From Amycolatopsis orientalis DSM 40040 = KCTC 9412 (GTDB lineage Bacteria; Actinomycetota; Actinomycetes; Mycobacteriales; Pseudonocardiaceae): a DNA stretch of 51,390 bases. The stretch spans positions 1 to 51,390 of the forward strand of contig NZ_ASJB01000091.1 in NCBI RefSeq assembly GCF_000478275.1. Direction: 5' to 3'. The notes beneath the pieces are model-generated. The model did not search any database. It was not told where the DNA came from and saw nothing but the letters and a program-made list of their open reading frames with translations. Positions 32,901 through 41,951 of the stretch are shown in pieces (the first letter of the stretch is position 1; every line of letters starts with the position of its first letter). A program made the translations under genes and the position numbers.

Positions 32901-35260
32901 TGACCGAGCGCGGCGCGTTCGAGACACCGCAGGACGCGGACGGCGTCCTGGAGACGGCGAGGATCCACGAACAGCACCACTGGCTGGTCCGCCGCTGGCT
33001 CGCTCTTCTCACCGCCGCGGGAAAACTCGGCTTCGACGGCCACTACACCCGTATCGCCGACGCCACTCCGGAACTGGTCACCGAGGCGTGGCGGCGGGTC
33101 GAACGGGGACTGGCGACGCCCGAGTTCGTGCGCTACCACGAACTCCACGTCGAGCACATCCACGCTCTGCTGGACGGCGACCAGAACCCGTTCGAGCTGC
33201 TGTTCCCCGAGGGGCGGCTGGGCACCGCGCGGGCGATCTACCGCGACGACACGATCACCCGCTACCTCAACCACGGCGCCGCCGCGCTGCTGAACCGGAT
33301 CGCGGCGGCGAGCGACCGGCCGCTGCGGGTACTGGAAGCGGGCGCGGGCACCGGGGCGACGACGTCGGCGGTCCTGCCGATGCTCGAAGGCTTCGACGTC
33401 GACTACCTCTTCACCGACCTCACGCCGTTCTTCCTGACCCCCGCCCGCGAGGAGTTCCCACGCGCCCGGTTCGGCCTGTTCGACCTCGACCAGGAATTCC
33501 GGGCGCAGGGTTACGCGCCCAACTCGTTCGACGTCGTCCTCTGCGCGGGTGTCCTGAACAGCACCCGCGATCCGGCGGCCGCCATCGCCGCGGCGACCGA
33601 ACTGCTGGCACCCGGCGGCTGGCTCGTGTTCACCGAACCGACCGAGGAACATCCGCACATCCTGCTGACCCAGGGCTTCATGATGGAACCCAGTGGTGGC
33701 GATCACCGGACCGGCGCGACCCCGCTTCTGTCCACAGAGGACTGGTTGAGTCTGGTCGACGCCGACGTCGTCCTCCCCGACGACGGGCATCCGCAGGCCG
33801 CCCAGGGGATGCGGCTGTTCGCGACTCGTGTCAAGACCGACCGGTGCCACGTCACCGCCGACGACTTCACCGCCTTCCTCGCCGAACGTCTTCCCGCGCA
33901 TATGGTCCCCGCGCACGTCCAGATCGTCGACGAACTGCCGCTCACCGGCAACGGGAAGGTCGACCGCAAAACCCTCGCGGGTTGGCGGCCGGTTCTCCCC
34001 GATGACGACCTCGCCGCCGAGGACGGCCCGCCGGACGAACTGGAAGGCAGGCTCACCGCGTTGTGGGCGGGCGCCCTCGGTTTGCCGCGGATCGGCCGTG
34101 ACGACAACTTCTACGACCGCGGCGCCGATTCCCTCGTGCTCGCCAGGGTCGCCGGGCGGTTGCGTGAGGAGATCCCGGAGGCCGGACCGTTCACCTACGA
34201 CACGCTGCTCCGTCAGATGCTCAACGAGCCGACGGTGTCCGCGCTGGCCAGAGCCCTGCGTGCACAACCGTTGTCCACACCTGTGGATGACTCCGACCGG
34301 TCGGGCAACGCGCTCCTGATTCCGTTCGGTGGCGGGGAAGAGGGTCCGGCGCGGGTGCTCTTCCACGCGGCGCTCGGCACCCTCGACTACTTCCAGTCGC
34401 TCGGGAAGGCACTGGCGGCGCAGGAACTCGGGCCGGTGATCGGCGTGGCCGTCGCCGATCAGGAAGCCTACTGCGAGATCGACCCGAAGCGGCTGATCGG
34501 CCGGGTCGCCGACGACTACGCCGACCGCCTGCTCGCCGCGGGGCACACGCGGTTTCAGCTGATCGGCTACTGCCTCGGTGGGCTGCTGGCCACCGAGGTC
34601 GCCCGGCGGCTGCTGGAACGCGGGGTGCCGGTCGACGACCTGACCCTCGTCGACAGCATTCCGATGTTCCTCGAAACCGGGGAAGAGCTGGCGTTCGAGG
34701 CGATCTTCGTCCCGAACCTCAACCTCGATCCGGTCGCCGCCGTCTTCGGGTCCGATGTGGACAGTGCCGACGTCTACCGGGCGATCGAAAAACTCATGAC
34801 CGACCACGACCGGAACGTCCCCGCCGGGGCGATGGGCGCGCTCACCGGAGACCCCGGTCTGGAGGCCGTCGCGGCGGCCGTGCGGCGGCGGCACGAAGTG
34901 GACCAGGAGACCCGGCTCGCGCAATACGCCGAAGCAGCCTCGGAACAGGCCGGGATCCCGGTCGACCCCGAACTGGTCCCGGCGTTGTTCCGCGTCTGCC
35001 GCCACAGCATGCGTGCGGCCAGGTACGACCCCGAGCCGTACGTCGGCGACATGACCTTCCTGCGGGCGACCGAACAGCAGTCGTTCGGCGTCACCGCCGG
35101 GGTCGGGCATCTCGCGGCCCCGTTCTGGGAGCAGACCTGCCTCGGCGAATTCACCGTGATCGACGTCCCCGGCAACCATTTCAGCGTCATCGAACCGCCC
35201 AACGTCGACGTCGTCGTCGCCCATCTCGGCGCCGCCATCACCTCGGGAGTGACCGCATGA
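29945..35260 (+). CDS. NRPS-1: docking-Cy-A(Cys)-MT-PCP-TE (PchF-like)
   Basis: The 1771-residue protein has a TubC-type N-terminal docking segment (about 1-55, LGVRLWAEAGQLRFRAP). A cyclization domain follows with DSLIAD (D184-D189, the DxxxxD motif). The adenylation domain has A3 from Y636 and a pocket reading about D-L-Y-N-L-S-L-I-W, the code for cysteine. An embedded methyltransferase has SAM motif LEAGAGTG from L1130, followed by the A10 region. The PCP serine is S1396 (RGADSLV). In the terminal thioesterase the nucleophile elbow GYCLGG has Cys1543 instead of Ser, and His1745 is the likely base. PchF shares this order. It should add and methylate the last cysteine and release the chain. 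The start is coupled to the ATPase gene. Confidence 0.9.
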   Translation: MTEQIIDELRALGVRLWAEAGQLRFRAPRGVLTDAHKATLKANKATILALLRTDEQVISHDAEARHEPFPLTDVQTAYLLGRRDPFGYGGVACHGYLEVAYPGLDHERVEEAWNILIARHDMLRAVVEPDGYQHVLPEVPRFRVGRSEDPAAVRAELGHRVYETTRWPLFDLHVTPGTLHISMDSLIADWASAGILLGELETLLADPHAELPPLDITFRDHLLAERALRDTDRYRRDREYWQARVDELPAAPELPRKPGESTGPVRFERRHTRLDAPTWTALCERAKQYGLTPSNVVLAAYADVLRRWSRRPRFGLNLTLLNRRPTHPQVGKLVGDFTSVTLLAVENQAGHPFHERARGLAERLFTDLDHRLFSGVEVVREIARRRGREAALMPVVFTSGIGLGSGDRPTGYGITQTPQVFLDCQVTDDAGGLAISWDVRRGIFPDGLIDDMFAAFETHLLGLAASGDAWEGTGPVPLPEWQAAERAAVNDTAAPLPETSLHEEFFARAAREPEAIAVTGPAGTLTYGELARGAGAVAEALRGKQLGRVAVVMDKGPEQVAAVLGILLAGGAYLPVDTTQPALRREKVLALAGVRVVLSQSWVGRPDGVEVIDVDTLEPADEIPGVTPVDPDALAYVIYTSGSTGEPKGVMITHRAARNTIEDITRRFGVTDGDRVLGLAQLGFDLSVYDIFGTLSAGAALVLPDAGRPGDPSHWARLVADHGVTVWNSVPAQLQMLANYLESEPLAIPSLRLALLSGDWIPVTLPAQFAKLANAGLVSLGGATEAAIWSIFHPIEEVDPEWVSIPYGKPLTNQGFRVLDESYHDCPVWTPGELYVTGAGLALGYFGDEELTASRFVTHDGTRLYRTGDLGRYLPGGEIEFLGREDDQVKLRGHRIELGEVESALLAHEDVGAAAVVLTGDRHGERALLGFAEPARRSEKDAVPPRLAETVRKFADRQVAGIGEDQVTGHVGDLHEAALLSMLTALTERGAFETPQDADGVLETARIHEQHHWLVRRWLALLTAAGKLGFDGHYTRIADATPELVTEAWRRVERGLATPEFVRYHELHVEHIHALLDGDQNPFELLFPEGRLGTARAIYRDDTITRYLNHGAAALLNRIAAASDRPLRVLEAGAGTGATTSAVLPMLEGFDVDYLFTDLTPFFLTPAREEFPRARFGLFDLDQEFRAQGYAPNSFDVVLCAGVLNSTRDPAAAIAAATELLAPGGWLVFTEPTEEHPHILLTQGFMMEPSGGDHRTGATPLLSTEDWLSLVDADVVLPDDGHPQAAQGMRLFATRVKTDRCHVTADDFTAFLAERLPAHMVPAHVQIVDELPLTGNGKVDRKTLAGWRPVLPDDDLAAEDGPPDELEGRLTALWAGALGLPRIGRDDNFYDRGADSLVLARVAGRLREEIPEAGPFTYDTLLRQMLNEPTVSALARALRAQPLSTPVDDSDRSGNALLIPFGGGEEGPARVLFHAALGTLDYFQSLGKALAAQELGPVIGVAVADQEAYCEIDPKRLIGRVADDYADRLLAAGHTRFQLIGYCLGGLLATEVARRLLERGVPVDDLTLVDSIPMFLETGEELAFEAIFVPNLNLDPVAAVFGSDVDSADVYRAIEKLMTDHDRNVPAGAMGALTGDPGLEAVAAAVRRRHEVDQETRLAQYAEAASEQAGIPVDPELVPALFRVCRHSMRAARYDPEPYVGDMTFLRATEQQSFGVTAGVGHLAAPFWEQTCLGEFTVIDVPGNHFSVIEPPNVDVVVAHLGAAITSGVTA

Positions 35261-36984
35261 CCCCGTTGAAGGAACTGCGGAAACCCGTCGCCGGGCTGAC
35301 CCGGCTCGGCATGCTCGTCGGCGCGATCGGGTCGCTGACCACGCTCGTCCCGTTCGCCGGGCTCGCCGAACTAGGGCGCGTGCTGCTGGAGGACGGACCG
35401 CCGGACGGCGGGCGGCTCACCGTCGTCGCGCTCGTCGTCGTGGCCGCGCTGATCGTGGGGTCACTGCTGAACGGCTTCGCCCTGTGGCTGACCCATATCG
35501 CCGACGCGCGGTTGCAGGCGCTCGTGCGCCGCCGGATGGTGGACCGGCTCGGCGCGGTGCCGCTCGGCTGGTACACCGACGTCACCTCCGGGCAGGTGCG
35601 CAAGGCCGCGCAGGACGACGTCGAGGAGCTGCACCATCTGGTGGCGCACCACGACGTCGAGATGACCGGCGCGATCGTGCTGCCGCTCGGCGGGATCGCC
35701 TACCTGTGCTGGCTGGACTGGCGGCTCGCGCTGCTCGCGATCGTCACGTTGCCCGTCTACCTGGTCGCCTACGCCTCGATGATGCGCGGGTTCGCCGACA
35801 AGATGCGCGAACTCGACTCCGGTTTCGCGAAGGTGAGCGCGGCGATCGTCGAGTTCGTGCACGGCATCACCGTGGTGAAGGCGTTCGGTCAGGCGGGGCG
35901 TGCCCACCGCGGCTACCGGCAAGCCGTCGTCGACTACGGCGAGCGGTACGCCGGGTGGGTCCGACCGATACTCAGACTCGAAGCCCTGACGTCGCTGGCT
36001 CTCTCGGCGCCGGTGATCGCCTTGGTGAGCCTGGCGGGCGGGACCTGGTTCGTCGCACAGGGCTGGGTGAGCCCGGTCGACGTCCTCGCCGAAGTGCTGG
36101 TCGCGATGATCATCCCGTCCACCCTGCTCACCCTCAACAACGGCTTCACCGCGCAGCGCAAGGCGGTGGCGGCCGCCGAACGGATCGGCGCGCTGCTGGA
36201 CACGCCGGTGCTGCCGATCGTGGACGAACCCGAAGAACCCCGGGGACATCTGGTCGAGTTCGACCGGGTCTCGTTCGGGTACAACGAAGGCGAGACCGTG
36301 CTGGCGGACGTCAGCCTCGTCTGCCGTCCCGGGACGGTGACCGCGCTCGTCGGCAGTTCGGGCGCGGGGAAGTCGACGCTCGCGAAGCTGGTGCCCCGCT
36401 TCTACGACGTCACCCGCGGTGCGGTCCGGCTCGGCGGTGTCGACGTCCGGCGGATCGCGCCGGAAGTGCTGTACCGCAAGGTCGGCTTCGTCCTGCAGGA
36501 CGTCCAGCTGCTGCACGGGACCGTCGCCGACAACCTGCGGCTCGGCCGTCCACAAGCGACGGACGCCGAGGTCGAAGCCGCCGCGGAAGCTGCGCGGATC
36601 CACGATCGGATCCTCGCGCTGCCCCGGGGATACGACTCGGTGATCGGGGAGGACGCGGTGTTCTCCGGCGGCGAGGCACAGCGGATCTCGATCGCGCGGG
36701 CGCTGCTCGCCGACACCCCGGTGCTCGTCCTCGACGAGGCGACCGCCTACGCCGACGCGGAATCCGAAGCGCGGATCCAGCAGGCGCTGTCCACGCTCGC
36801 GCGCGGCCGCACGGTACTGGTGATCGCGCATCGGCTGGCCACCATCGCCGGAGCCGACCGGATCGCGGTCCTCGATCGCGGGGTGGTCGCCGAATCCGGG
36901 ACCCACGAAGAACTACTGGCCGCCGACGGGCGCTACGCCCGGATGTGGCACGCGCACGCCGGTGCCGAGGAGGGCGTCCGATGA
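35257..36984 (+). CDS. ABC transporter half-subunit (YbtP/IrtA-like)
   Basis: The 575-residue protein has an N-terminal six-helix exporter-type domain and a nucleotide-binding domain with Walker A GSSGAGKST, signature FSGGEAQRISIARAL (FSGGE rather than LSGGE) and Walker B VLVLDEATAYADAES. YbtP/YbtQ and IrtA/IrtB have an exporter fold but import iron-siderophores. No SIP-like siderophore reductase domain is fused. It is coupled by ATGA to the next gene, which encodes the partner half. Confidence 0.85.
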   Translation: MTPLKELRKPVAGLTRLGMLVGAIGSLTTLVPFAGLAELGRVLLEDGPPDGGRLTVVALVVVAALIVGSLLNGFALWLTHIADARLQALVRRRMVDRLGAVPLGWYTDVTSGQVRKAAQDDVEELHHLVAHHDVEMTGAIVLPLGGIAYLCWLDWRLALLAIVTLPVYLVAYASMMRGFADKMRELDSGFAKVSAAIVEFVHGITVVKAFGQAGRAHRGYRQAVVDYGERYAGWVRPILRLEALTSLALSAPVIALVSLAGGTWFVAQGWVSPVDVLAEVLVAMIIPSTLLTLNNGFTAQRKAVAAAERIGALLDTPVLPIVDEPEEPRGHLVEFDRVSFGYNEGETVLADVSLVCRPGTVTALVGSSGAGKSTLAKLVPRFYDVTRGAVRLGGVDVRRIAPEVLYRKVGFVLQDVQLLHGTVADNLRLGRPQATDAEVEAAAEAARIHDRILALPRGYDSVIGEDAVFSGGEAQRISIARALLADTPVLVLDEATAYADAESEARIQQALSTLARGRTVLVIAHRLATIAGADRIAVLDRGVVAESGTHEELLAADGRYARMWHAHAGAEEGVR

Positions 36985-38717
36985 TCAAGGATCTGCTGGC
37001 GATCATGGGGCCGGAACACCGCCGCGCGATCCGCGGCTATTTCGCTTGGCTGGCCGCGTACGCCGTGTTGCAGGGGCTCGCGATGGCTTCGCTCGTCCCG
37101 GTACTGCAAGCGCTGCTGTCGGGTTCGCCCGACGACGCGTGGAGCAGGCTGGTGGTGACGGCGGTGATCGTCGTCCTCGCCTGCGTCGCGCACTACCGGC
37201 AGGCGATGAAGGGGTTCGCGCTGTCCCTGGTCACGCTGACCAGCCTGCACACCCGGCTCGGCGACCATGTCGCGAGCCTGCCGCTGGGCTGGTTCTCGTC
37301 GGAGAAGGTCGGCAGGCTTTCCCGCAGCGCCACCGGCGGCACGCTGATGGTCACCAGCGTCACCGCGCATCTGCTCACCCCGGTCGCCACCGGGACCATC
37401 ACGCCGGCGACCGTCGCGATCACGATGTTCTTCTTCGACTGGCGCCTCGCCGTGGCCACCGTCCTGTGCGCGCCGGTGCTGTATCTCGTGCACCGCTGGG
37501 CGGCGACGTCGGTCGGCCGGTCCGAGGAGCGGACCGACGCGGCGAGCACGGTGGCCAGCAGCCGGGTCGTGGAGTTCGCCCGCACCCAGCAGGCGTTGCG
37601 CGCGTTCGGCCGGACGACCGACGGCTACCCGCCGCTCGACGAGGCCATCGAAACGCAGCGCAAGGCGTGGGGCGGGATGCTCCGCACGACGGCACCCCGC
37701 CTGCTCGCCAGCGGCCTCGCCGCGCAACTGGCGTTCGCCGCGCTGATCGCGGTCGGGGTGTCGCTCGCGGCGAGCGGGTCCATCGATCCGGTGGTGCTGG
37801 TGGCGTTGCTCGCGCTCGCGGCGCGGTTCACCGGGCCGCTCGGCGAACTCGCCGGGCAGAGCGGGATGCTGCGCATGGCGGCGAACGATCTGCGGCGGCT
37901 GGCAGCGATCTTCGACGAGAAACCGCTGGTGGAACCGGCGGAGTCCCGGCCGGGCGCGGTGCCGGGCGAAGTCGCGCTGCGCGGGGTGACCTTCGGCTAC
38001 CGGCCGGGCGAACCGGTGCTGCGCGACGTCTCGCTGCGGATCCCGCCGGGCACGATGACCGCGATCGTCGGTGCCTCCGGTTCGGGCAAGACCACCATCA
38101 CGCGGCTGGTCATGCGGTTCTTCGACGTCGACGACGGGGTGGTCTCGGTCGGCGGCGCTGACGTCCGTGATCTGTCCACTGTGGATCTCATGGCGCAGTT
38201 GTCGGTGGTGATGCAGGACGTCTACCTCTTCGACGACACCCTGGAGGCGAACATCCGGCTCGGCAGGCCGGACGCCTCCGACGAGGACGTACGGGAGGCG
38301 GCGAGGCTGGCCGGGGTCGACGAGATCGTCGACCGGTTGCCGGGCGGCTGGCAGAGCAAGGTCGGCGAGGGTGGCACGTCGTTGTCCGGTGGTGAGCGCC
38401 AGCGCGTCTCGATCGCCAGGGCGCTGCTCAAGAACGCGCCGATCGTGCTGCTCGACGAGGCGACCGCGGCGCTCGACCCGGAGAACGAGCGATACGTCCA
38501 GAACGCGTTGCGCTCTCTGAAGAACTCGTCGACGTTGCTGGTCATCGCGCACAAGCTGCCCACGGTGATGGCGGCCGACCAGATCCTCGTGCTCGACAGC
38601 GGGGAGATCGCCGAATCCGGGACACACGAGGAACTCCTCGCCGCGGGCGGCCGGTACACGAGTTTCTGGCAGGAACGCCGGGAAGCGCGGGGCTGGCGTC
38701 TGGTGGGCGGCGCGTGA
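36981..38717 (+). CDS. ABC transporter half-subunit (YbtQ/IrtB-like)
   Basis: The 578-residue protein resembles its upstream partner. A transmembrane domain is followed by a nucleotide-binding domain with Walker A GASGSGKTT, signature LSGGERQRVSIARAL and Walker B IVLLDEATAALDPEN. Together they form a heterodimer, probably taking up the metal-loaded siderophore. The overlapping starts and stops (ATGA, GTGA) place it firmly in the operon. Confidence 0.85.
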   Translation: MIKDLLAIMGPEHRRAIRGYFAWLAAYAVLQGLAMASLVPVLQALLSGSPDDAWSRLVVTAVIVVLACVAHYRQAMKGFALSLVTLTSLHTRLGDHVASLPLGWFSSEKVGRLSRSATGGTLMVTSVTAHLLTPVATGTITPATVAITMFFFDWRLAVATVLCAPVLYLVHRWAATSVGRSEERTDAASTVASSRVVEFARTQQALRAFGRTTDGYPPLDEAIETQRKAWGGMLRTTAPRLLASGLAAQLAFAALIAVGVSLAASGSIDPVVLVALLALAARFTGPLGELAGQSGMLRMAANDLRRLAAIFDEKPLVEPAESRPGAVPGEVALRGVTFGYRPGEPVLRDVSLRIPPGTMTAIVGASGSGKTTITRLVMRFFDVDDGVVSVGGADVRDLSTVDLMAQLSVVMQDVYLFDDTLEANIRLGRPDASDEDVREAARLAGVDEIVDRLPGGWQSKVGEGGTSLSGGERQRVSIARALLKNAPIVLLDEATAALDPENERYVQNALRSLKNSSTLLVIAHKLPTVMAADQILVLDSGEIAESGTHEELLAAGGRYTSFWQERREARGWRLVGGA

Positions 38718-39706
38718 TCGGCGTACTGGGCGCGACCGGCGACGTCGGCCGTCACGCGGTGGGATTCCTGGAGCGGCTCGGGATCGGCCCGGTGCGCGCG
38801 GCCGGATCCGCCGTCGCGGACTTCCGGGACCCGGCCTCACTGGACCGGTTCGCCTCCGGCTGCGAAGTGCTGGTGAACTGCGCCGGACCCGCGCACGCCA
38901 TCGGTGACAGCGTCGCCGAGGCGGCCCGCCGGGCCGGGGCGCATTACGTCGACGCGTCCGGCGACGAACCGGTCGATGTCCATAGTGGACGGACCGCACT
39001 GCTGTCCGCCGGTCTTCAACCAGGGCTCACCGCGGCGCTGCCCCGCTGGCTGACCCGCGACGCCGAAGTCCACGGCCTCAAGGTCTGGCTCGGTGTCTCG
39101 GATCTGTTCAGCCGCTCGGCCGCCGAGGACTACCTGCACGCGGCCGCCACCGGTCACGGCGAGGCGCTGGCGGCCTGGCGGGGCGAACGGCGCTCGCGGG
39201 CGCTGACCCGTGAAACCGGGGTCACGCTGCCGTTCTTCCCGGAGCCGGTGACCCTGTTGCCGTACTTCACCCCGGAGGCCGAACGGCTCGCGCGGGCACT
39301 GCGCGTCGCCGAGGGTGACTGGTACACGGTGCTGGCCGGCGACCACGTCGGCCGTGCCTTCGACCGGGTCCACGGCATCGGCCGGGAGGAGGCTGTGGCG
39401 GACCTGTGCCGCGCGAGCCGTCTCGACCTCGCCGGCCGGGCGCCGCGCGTGGTGCTGATCGCCGAAGCCGACGGCCGCACCGCCGTGCTCCGCGCGAAGG
39501 GGAACGGCGTGGTGACCGGAGCCGTCGTCGCGCTGGCCGTATCCGCCGTCGACCGTGGCGAACTCCCGCCCGGTTCCTACTTCGCGGGCGACGTCCTCCG
39601 AACCCAGTCCCTTGTGGACTGTCTGACTGGACTGGGTGTCGCCGACGTCGGCGTCTTCGACCGCCCGCTGAGCCGTCTCGTGCTGGAAGAGGAGGGCGCG
39701 CTGTGA
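38714..39706 (+). CDS. Saccharopine dehydrogenase-like NAD(P)-binding reductase
   Basis: The 330-residue protein begins with a Rossmann motif (MIGVLGATGDVGRHAVGFL). It has the saccharopine dehydrogenase-type N-terminal domain with VLVNCAGPAHAIGDSV and the segment GLQPGLTAALPRW. The C-terminal part lacks a recognised catalytic motif. It is distinct in fold details from the PchG-like reductase at 23441, so the operon has two candidate reductases. It may reduce another ring or imine, or act on a precursor. It starts and ends with GTGA overlaps. Confidence 0.75.
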   Translation: MIGVLGATGDVGRHAVGFLERLGIGPVRAAGSAVADFRDPASLDRFASGCEVLVNCAGPAHAIGDSVAEAARRAGAHYVDASGDEPVDVHSGRTALLSAGLQPGLTAALPRWLTRDAEVHGLKVWLGVSDLFSRSAAEDYLHAAATGHGEALAAWRGERRSRALTRETGVTLPFFPEPVTLLPYFTPEAERLARALRVAEGDWYTVLAGDHVGRAFDRVHGIGREEAVADLCRASRLDLAGRAPRVVLIAEADGRTAVLRAKGNGVVTGAVVALAVSAVDRGELPPGSYFAGDVLRTQSLVDCLTGLGVADVGVFDRPLSRLVLEEEGAL

Positions 39707-41949
39707 ACGGCGAAGACATCCCGAAGGCGTTGCGGGTGATCGAAGAGATCAGCCTGCGCGCGATGGCCGCCGCCCTGTCCGCGGGTGTTCCGGCGCCCCG
39801 GCACGAGTGGCTGGCCGAACGCTGGCGCGCCGCGTTGTCGGCGGAAGACACGTCGCCCGAAGCCGTCGAGCCCGGCCCCGAGTTCGAGGAAGCCTATGCG
39901 GCACTGGGCTTTCCGCCCGCGATGGCCGTGGTCCACCGGGTGACGCTGAGCAGGCTGCCGGATCTGCTGGCCGACCGGGTGACGCTGCTCGACCTGTTCG
40001 ACGCCGCTGAACTGGCGGCCTACCAGGACAACGTGTTCACCCGGTATCTCAACGCGGCCGCCGCGCACGTGCTCAGCGGCACCCATGACGTCCTCGAACT
40101 CGGCGGCGGCGAAGGGTTCGCCACCGCGACGATCCTTCCGGCGGTGGAAGGGAAGTACCTGTTCACCGACGTGTCGCGCGGGTTCACCGTCGCCGCGGCC
40201 GAGCGGTACCGGCACCGGCAGGGATTCGCCACGGCGGTACTCGACATGGACCGCGATTTCGGTGACCAGGGGGTCACGGCCGCGTCCGCGGTGTTCGCGG
40301 GGAACGCGTTGCACAACGCGGCGCATCTCGGCCGGACGCTGCGCCGGATCCGCGGCCTGCTCGAACCCGGCGCCAGGCTGGTGTTCACCGAGTCCGGTCA
40401 CGAGAACCACGCCCTCCTGACGTCCATGGCCTTCCTGTTGTCCGCCCCGGCGGGGAAGCCCCGGCCCGGTACGGCCGATCGCCGCGCGGGCGCGCCGTTC
40501 CTCGACGAACCCGGCTGGCGGGCCGAACTCGCGGCGGCCGGGTTCACCCTGGAATCGGTCCTGCCCGAACCGGATTCCCCGCTGGCCGTCGCGGGGCAAC
40601 GGCTGTTCTCCGCCGTGGCCACCGACGAGATCCCGGCCGGCTGGAGTCCCGCGAAGGTGCTCGCGCATCTCGAACGGACCGGCGCCGAGCACGCCGTACT
40701 GTCCGCGGCCACGCTTCGGGAACTGCCGGATCATCCGGCCGCGCTGCTCGCGGATCTGCCGCGCCTGCGCCGGATCGAGAGCACCGGATGGCTCACCGAC
40801 GCGGAAGCAGACGCCGTGCGGGACACGTTCGGGGTCGAGGTCGTGCGGCATACGGCCCCCGAAACGCGGGTCGACGTCGCCGCGGCCGGTGCCGCCGCGG
40901 ACCTGGCGCTGGCGCATATCGACCTCGCCGCCGCCGTCCGGGCCGTCGAAGATTTCGGGCGCACGGCGCTGCTGTCGATGCTCAACGTGCTCAGCCCGGT
41001 GCTGGGCAGGCCGGAGGACGAGATCCTCGCCATCACCCCCGGCCATCGGCGGTTGCTCAAACGCTGGCTCGACGTCCTGAAGGCCGAGGGCCTGCTGACC
41101 GAAGATCATCACCCGGTGCCGGATCCGGCCGAATACTCGGACGAGGCGCTGGAAAACGCCTGGCAGCGCGCTCGGCAGGCGTGGCTCGACACCGTCGGTT
41201 CGGCGGGCACCGTCGACTACGCCATGGCCAACGCGCGTAAACTGCCCGAGCTGCTGGCCGGCCGCGAGCAGGCGGTCAACCTCCTGTTCCCCCAGGGCCG
41301 GACCGACCTCGCCGCGGCGCTCTACCGCGAGAACGTGACCGGCCGCTACCAGCACCACGCGGTCAGCGCGCTGGCCGCCGGGATCACGGCCGGACGGCGG
41401 GCGCGGATCCTCGAGGTCGGCGCGGGCACCGGTGCCACCACCGAGCACGTGCTCCCGGCACTGGACGACGTCGAGTACCTGTATACCGACGTCTCGGCGT
41501 ACTTCCTGGACCAGGCGCGAGAGCGGCTGAAGGGGGATCCCCGTGTCCACTTCGGACGGTTCGACATCGACGTCCCGATCGCGGACCAGGGCTTCTCGCC
41601 GGAGTCGTTCGACCTCGTCATCGGCGGTGGAGTGCTCAACGCCGCCCAGGACACCGACGCGTCCGTCGCCCGGTTGACCGAGATCTTGGTCCCCGGGGGC
41701 TGGCTGCTGCTCACCGAACCGACCGTCGAAGAGTTCTGGATCCTGACCTCGCAGGCGTTCCTGATGGCCGACGCCGCCGACGACCGGGCGGAGGACCGCG
41801 CCAGCTTCCTGACGCTGCCGCAGTGGAACGCCGTCCTCGACCGCGCCGGACTCGTCCGCGCGGACGGCCTGCCCGCCACCGGACATCCGCTCGAACCACT
41901 GGGCCACCGCGTGTTCGCCGCACGCAAACCGCCCCGGAAGGAAGACTGA
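39703..41949 (+). CDS. Freestanding tandem SAM methyltransferase
   Basis: The 748-residue protein contains two class I methyltransferase domains. MT1 has motif VLELGGGEGFATA from V130. MT2 has ILEVGAGTGATTEHVLPAL from I569, preceded by a helical region (about 400-565). MT2 and its leader (LLSMLNVL, LLFPQGRTDLAAALYRENV) are clearly similar to the MT region embedded in NRPS-1 (LLSMLTALTERG, LLFPEGRLGTARAIYRDD). It therefore looks like an NRPS-type methyltransferase set free as a separate protein, with a second domain added. It probably methylates carrier-bound intermediates in trans. GTG start; two bases separate it from the ligase gene. Confidence 0.8.
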   Translation: MNGEDIPKALRVIEEISLRAMAAALSAGVPAPRHEWLAERWRAALSAEDTSPEAVEPGPEFEEAYAALGFPPAMAVVHRVTLSRLPDLLADRVTLLDLFDAAELAAYQDNVFTRYLNAAAAHVLSGTHDVLELGGGEGFATATILPAVEGKYLFTDVSRGFTVAAAERYRHRQGFATAVLDMDRDFGDQGVTAASAVFAGNALHNAAHLGRTLRRIRGLLEPGARLVFTESGHENHALLTSMAFLLSAPAGKPRPGTADRRAGAPFLDEPGWRAELAAAGFTLESVLPEPDSPLAVAGQRLFSAVATDEIPAGWSPAKVLAHLERTGAEHAVLSAATLRELPDHPAALLADLPRLRRIESTGWLTDAEADAVRDTFGVEVVRHTAPETRVDVAAAGAAADLALAHIDLAAAVRAVEDFGRTALLSMLNVLSPVLGRPEDEILAITPGHRRLLKRWLDVLKAEGLLTEDHHPVPDPAEYSDEALENAWQRARQAWLDTVGSAGTVDYAMANARKLPELLAGREQAVNLLFPQGRTDLAAALYRENVTGRYQHHAVSALAAGITAGRRARILEVGAGTGATTEHVLPALDDVEYLYTDVSAYFLDQARERLKGDPRVHFGRFDIDVPIADQGFSPESFDLVIGGGVLNAAQDTDASVARLTEILVPGGWLLLTEPTVEEFWILTSQAFLMADAADDRAEDRASFLTLPQWNAVLDRAGLVRADGLPATGHPLEPLGHRVFAARKPPRKED

Positions 41950-41951
41950 CC

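Noticed and set aside
28727..35224. Very long minus-strand open frame (over 2100 codons) antisense to NRPS-1
   Set aside because: High-GC coding sequence often leaves the antisense frame open. The composition is unnatural (Arg, Asp, Val, Gln-rich) and all NRPS motifs are on the plus strand.
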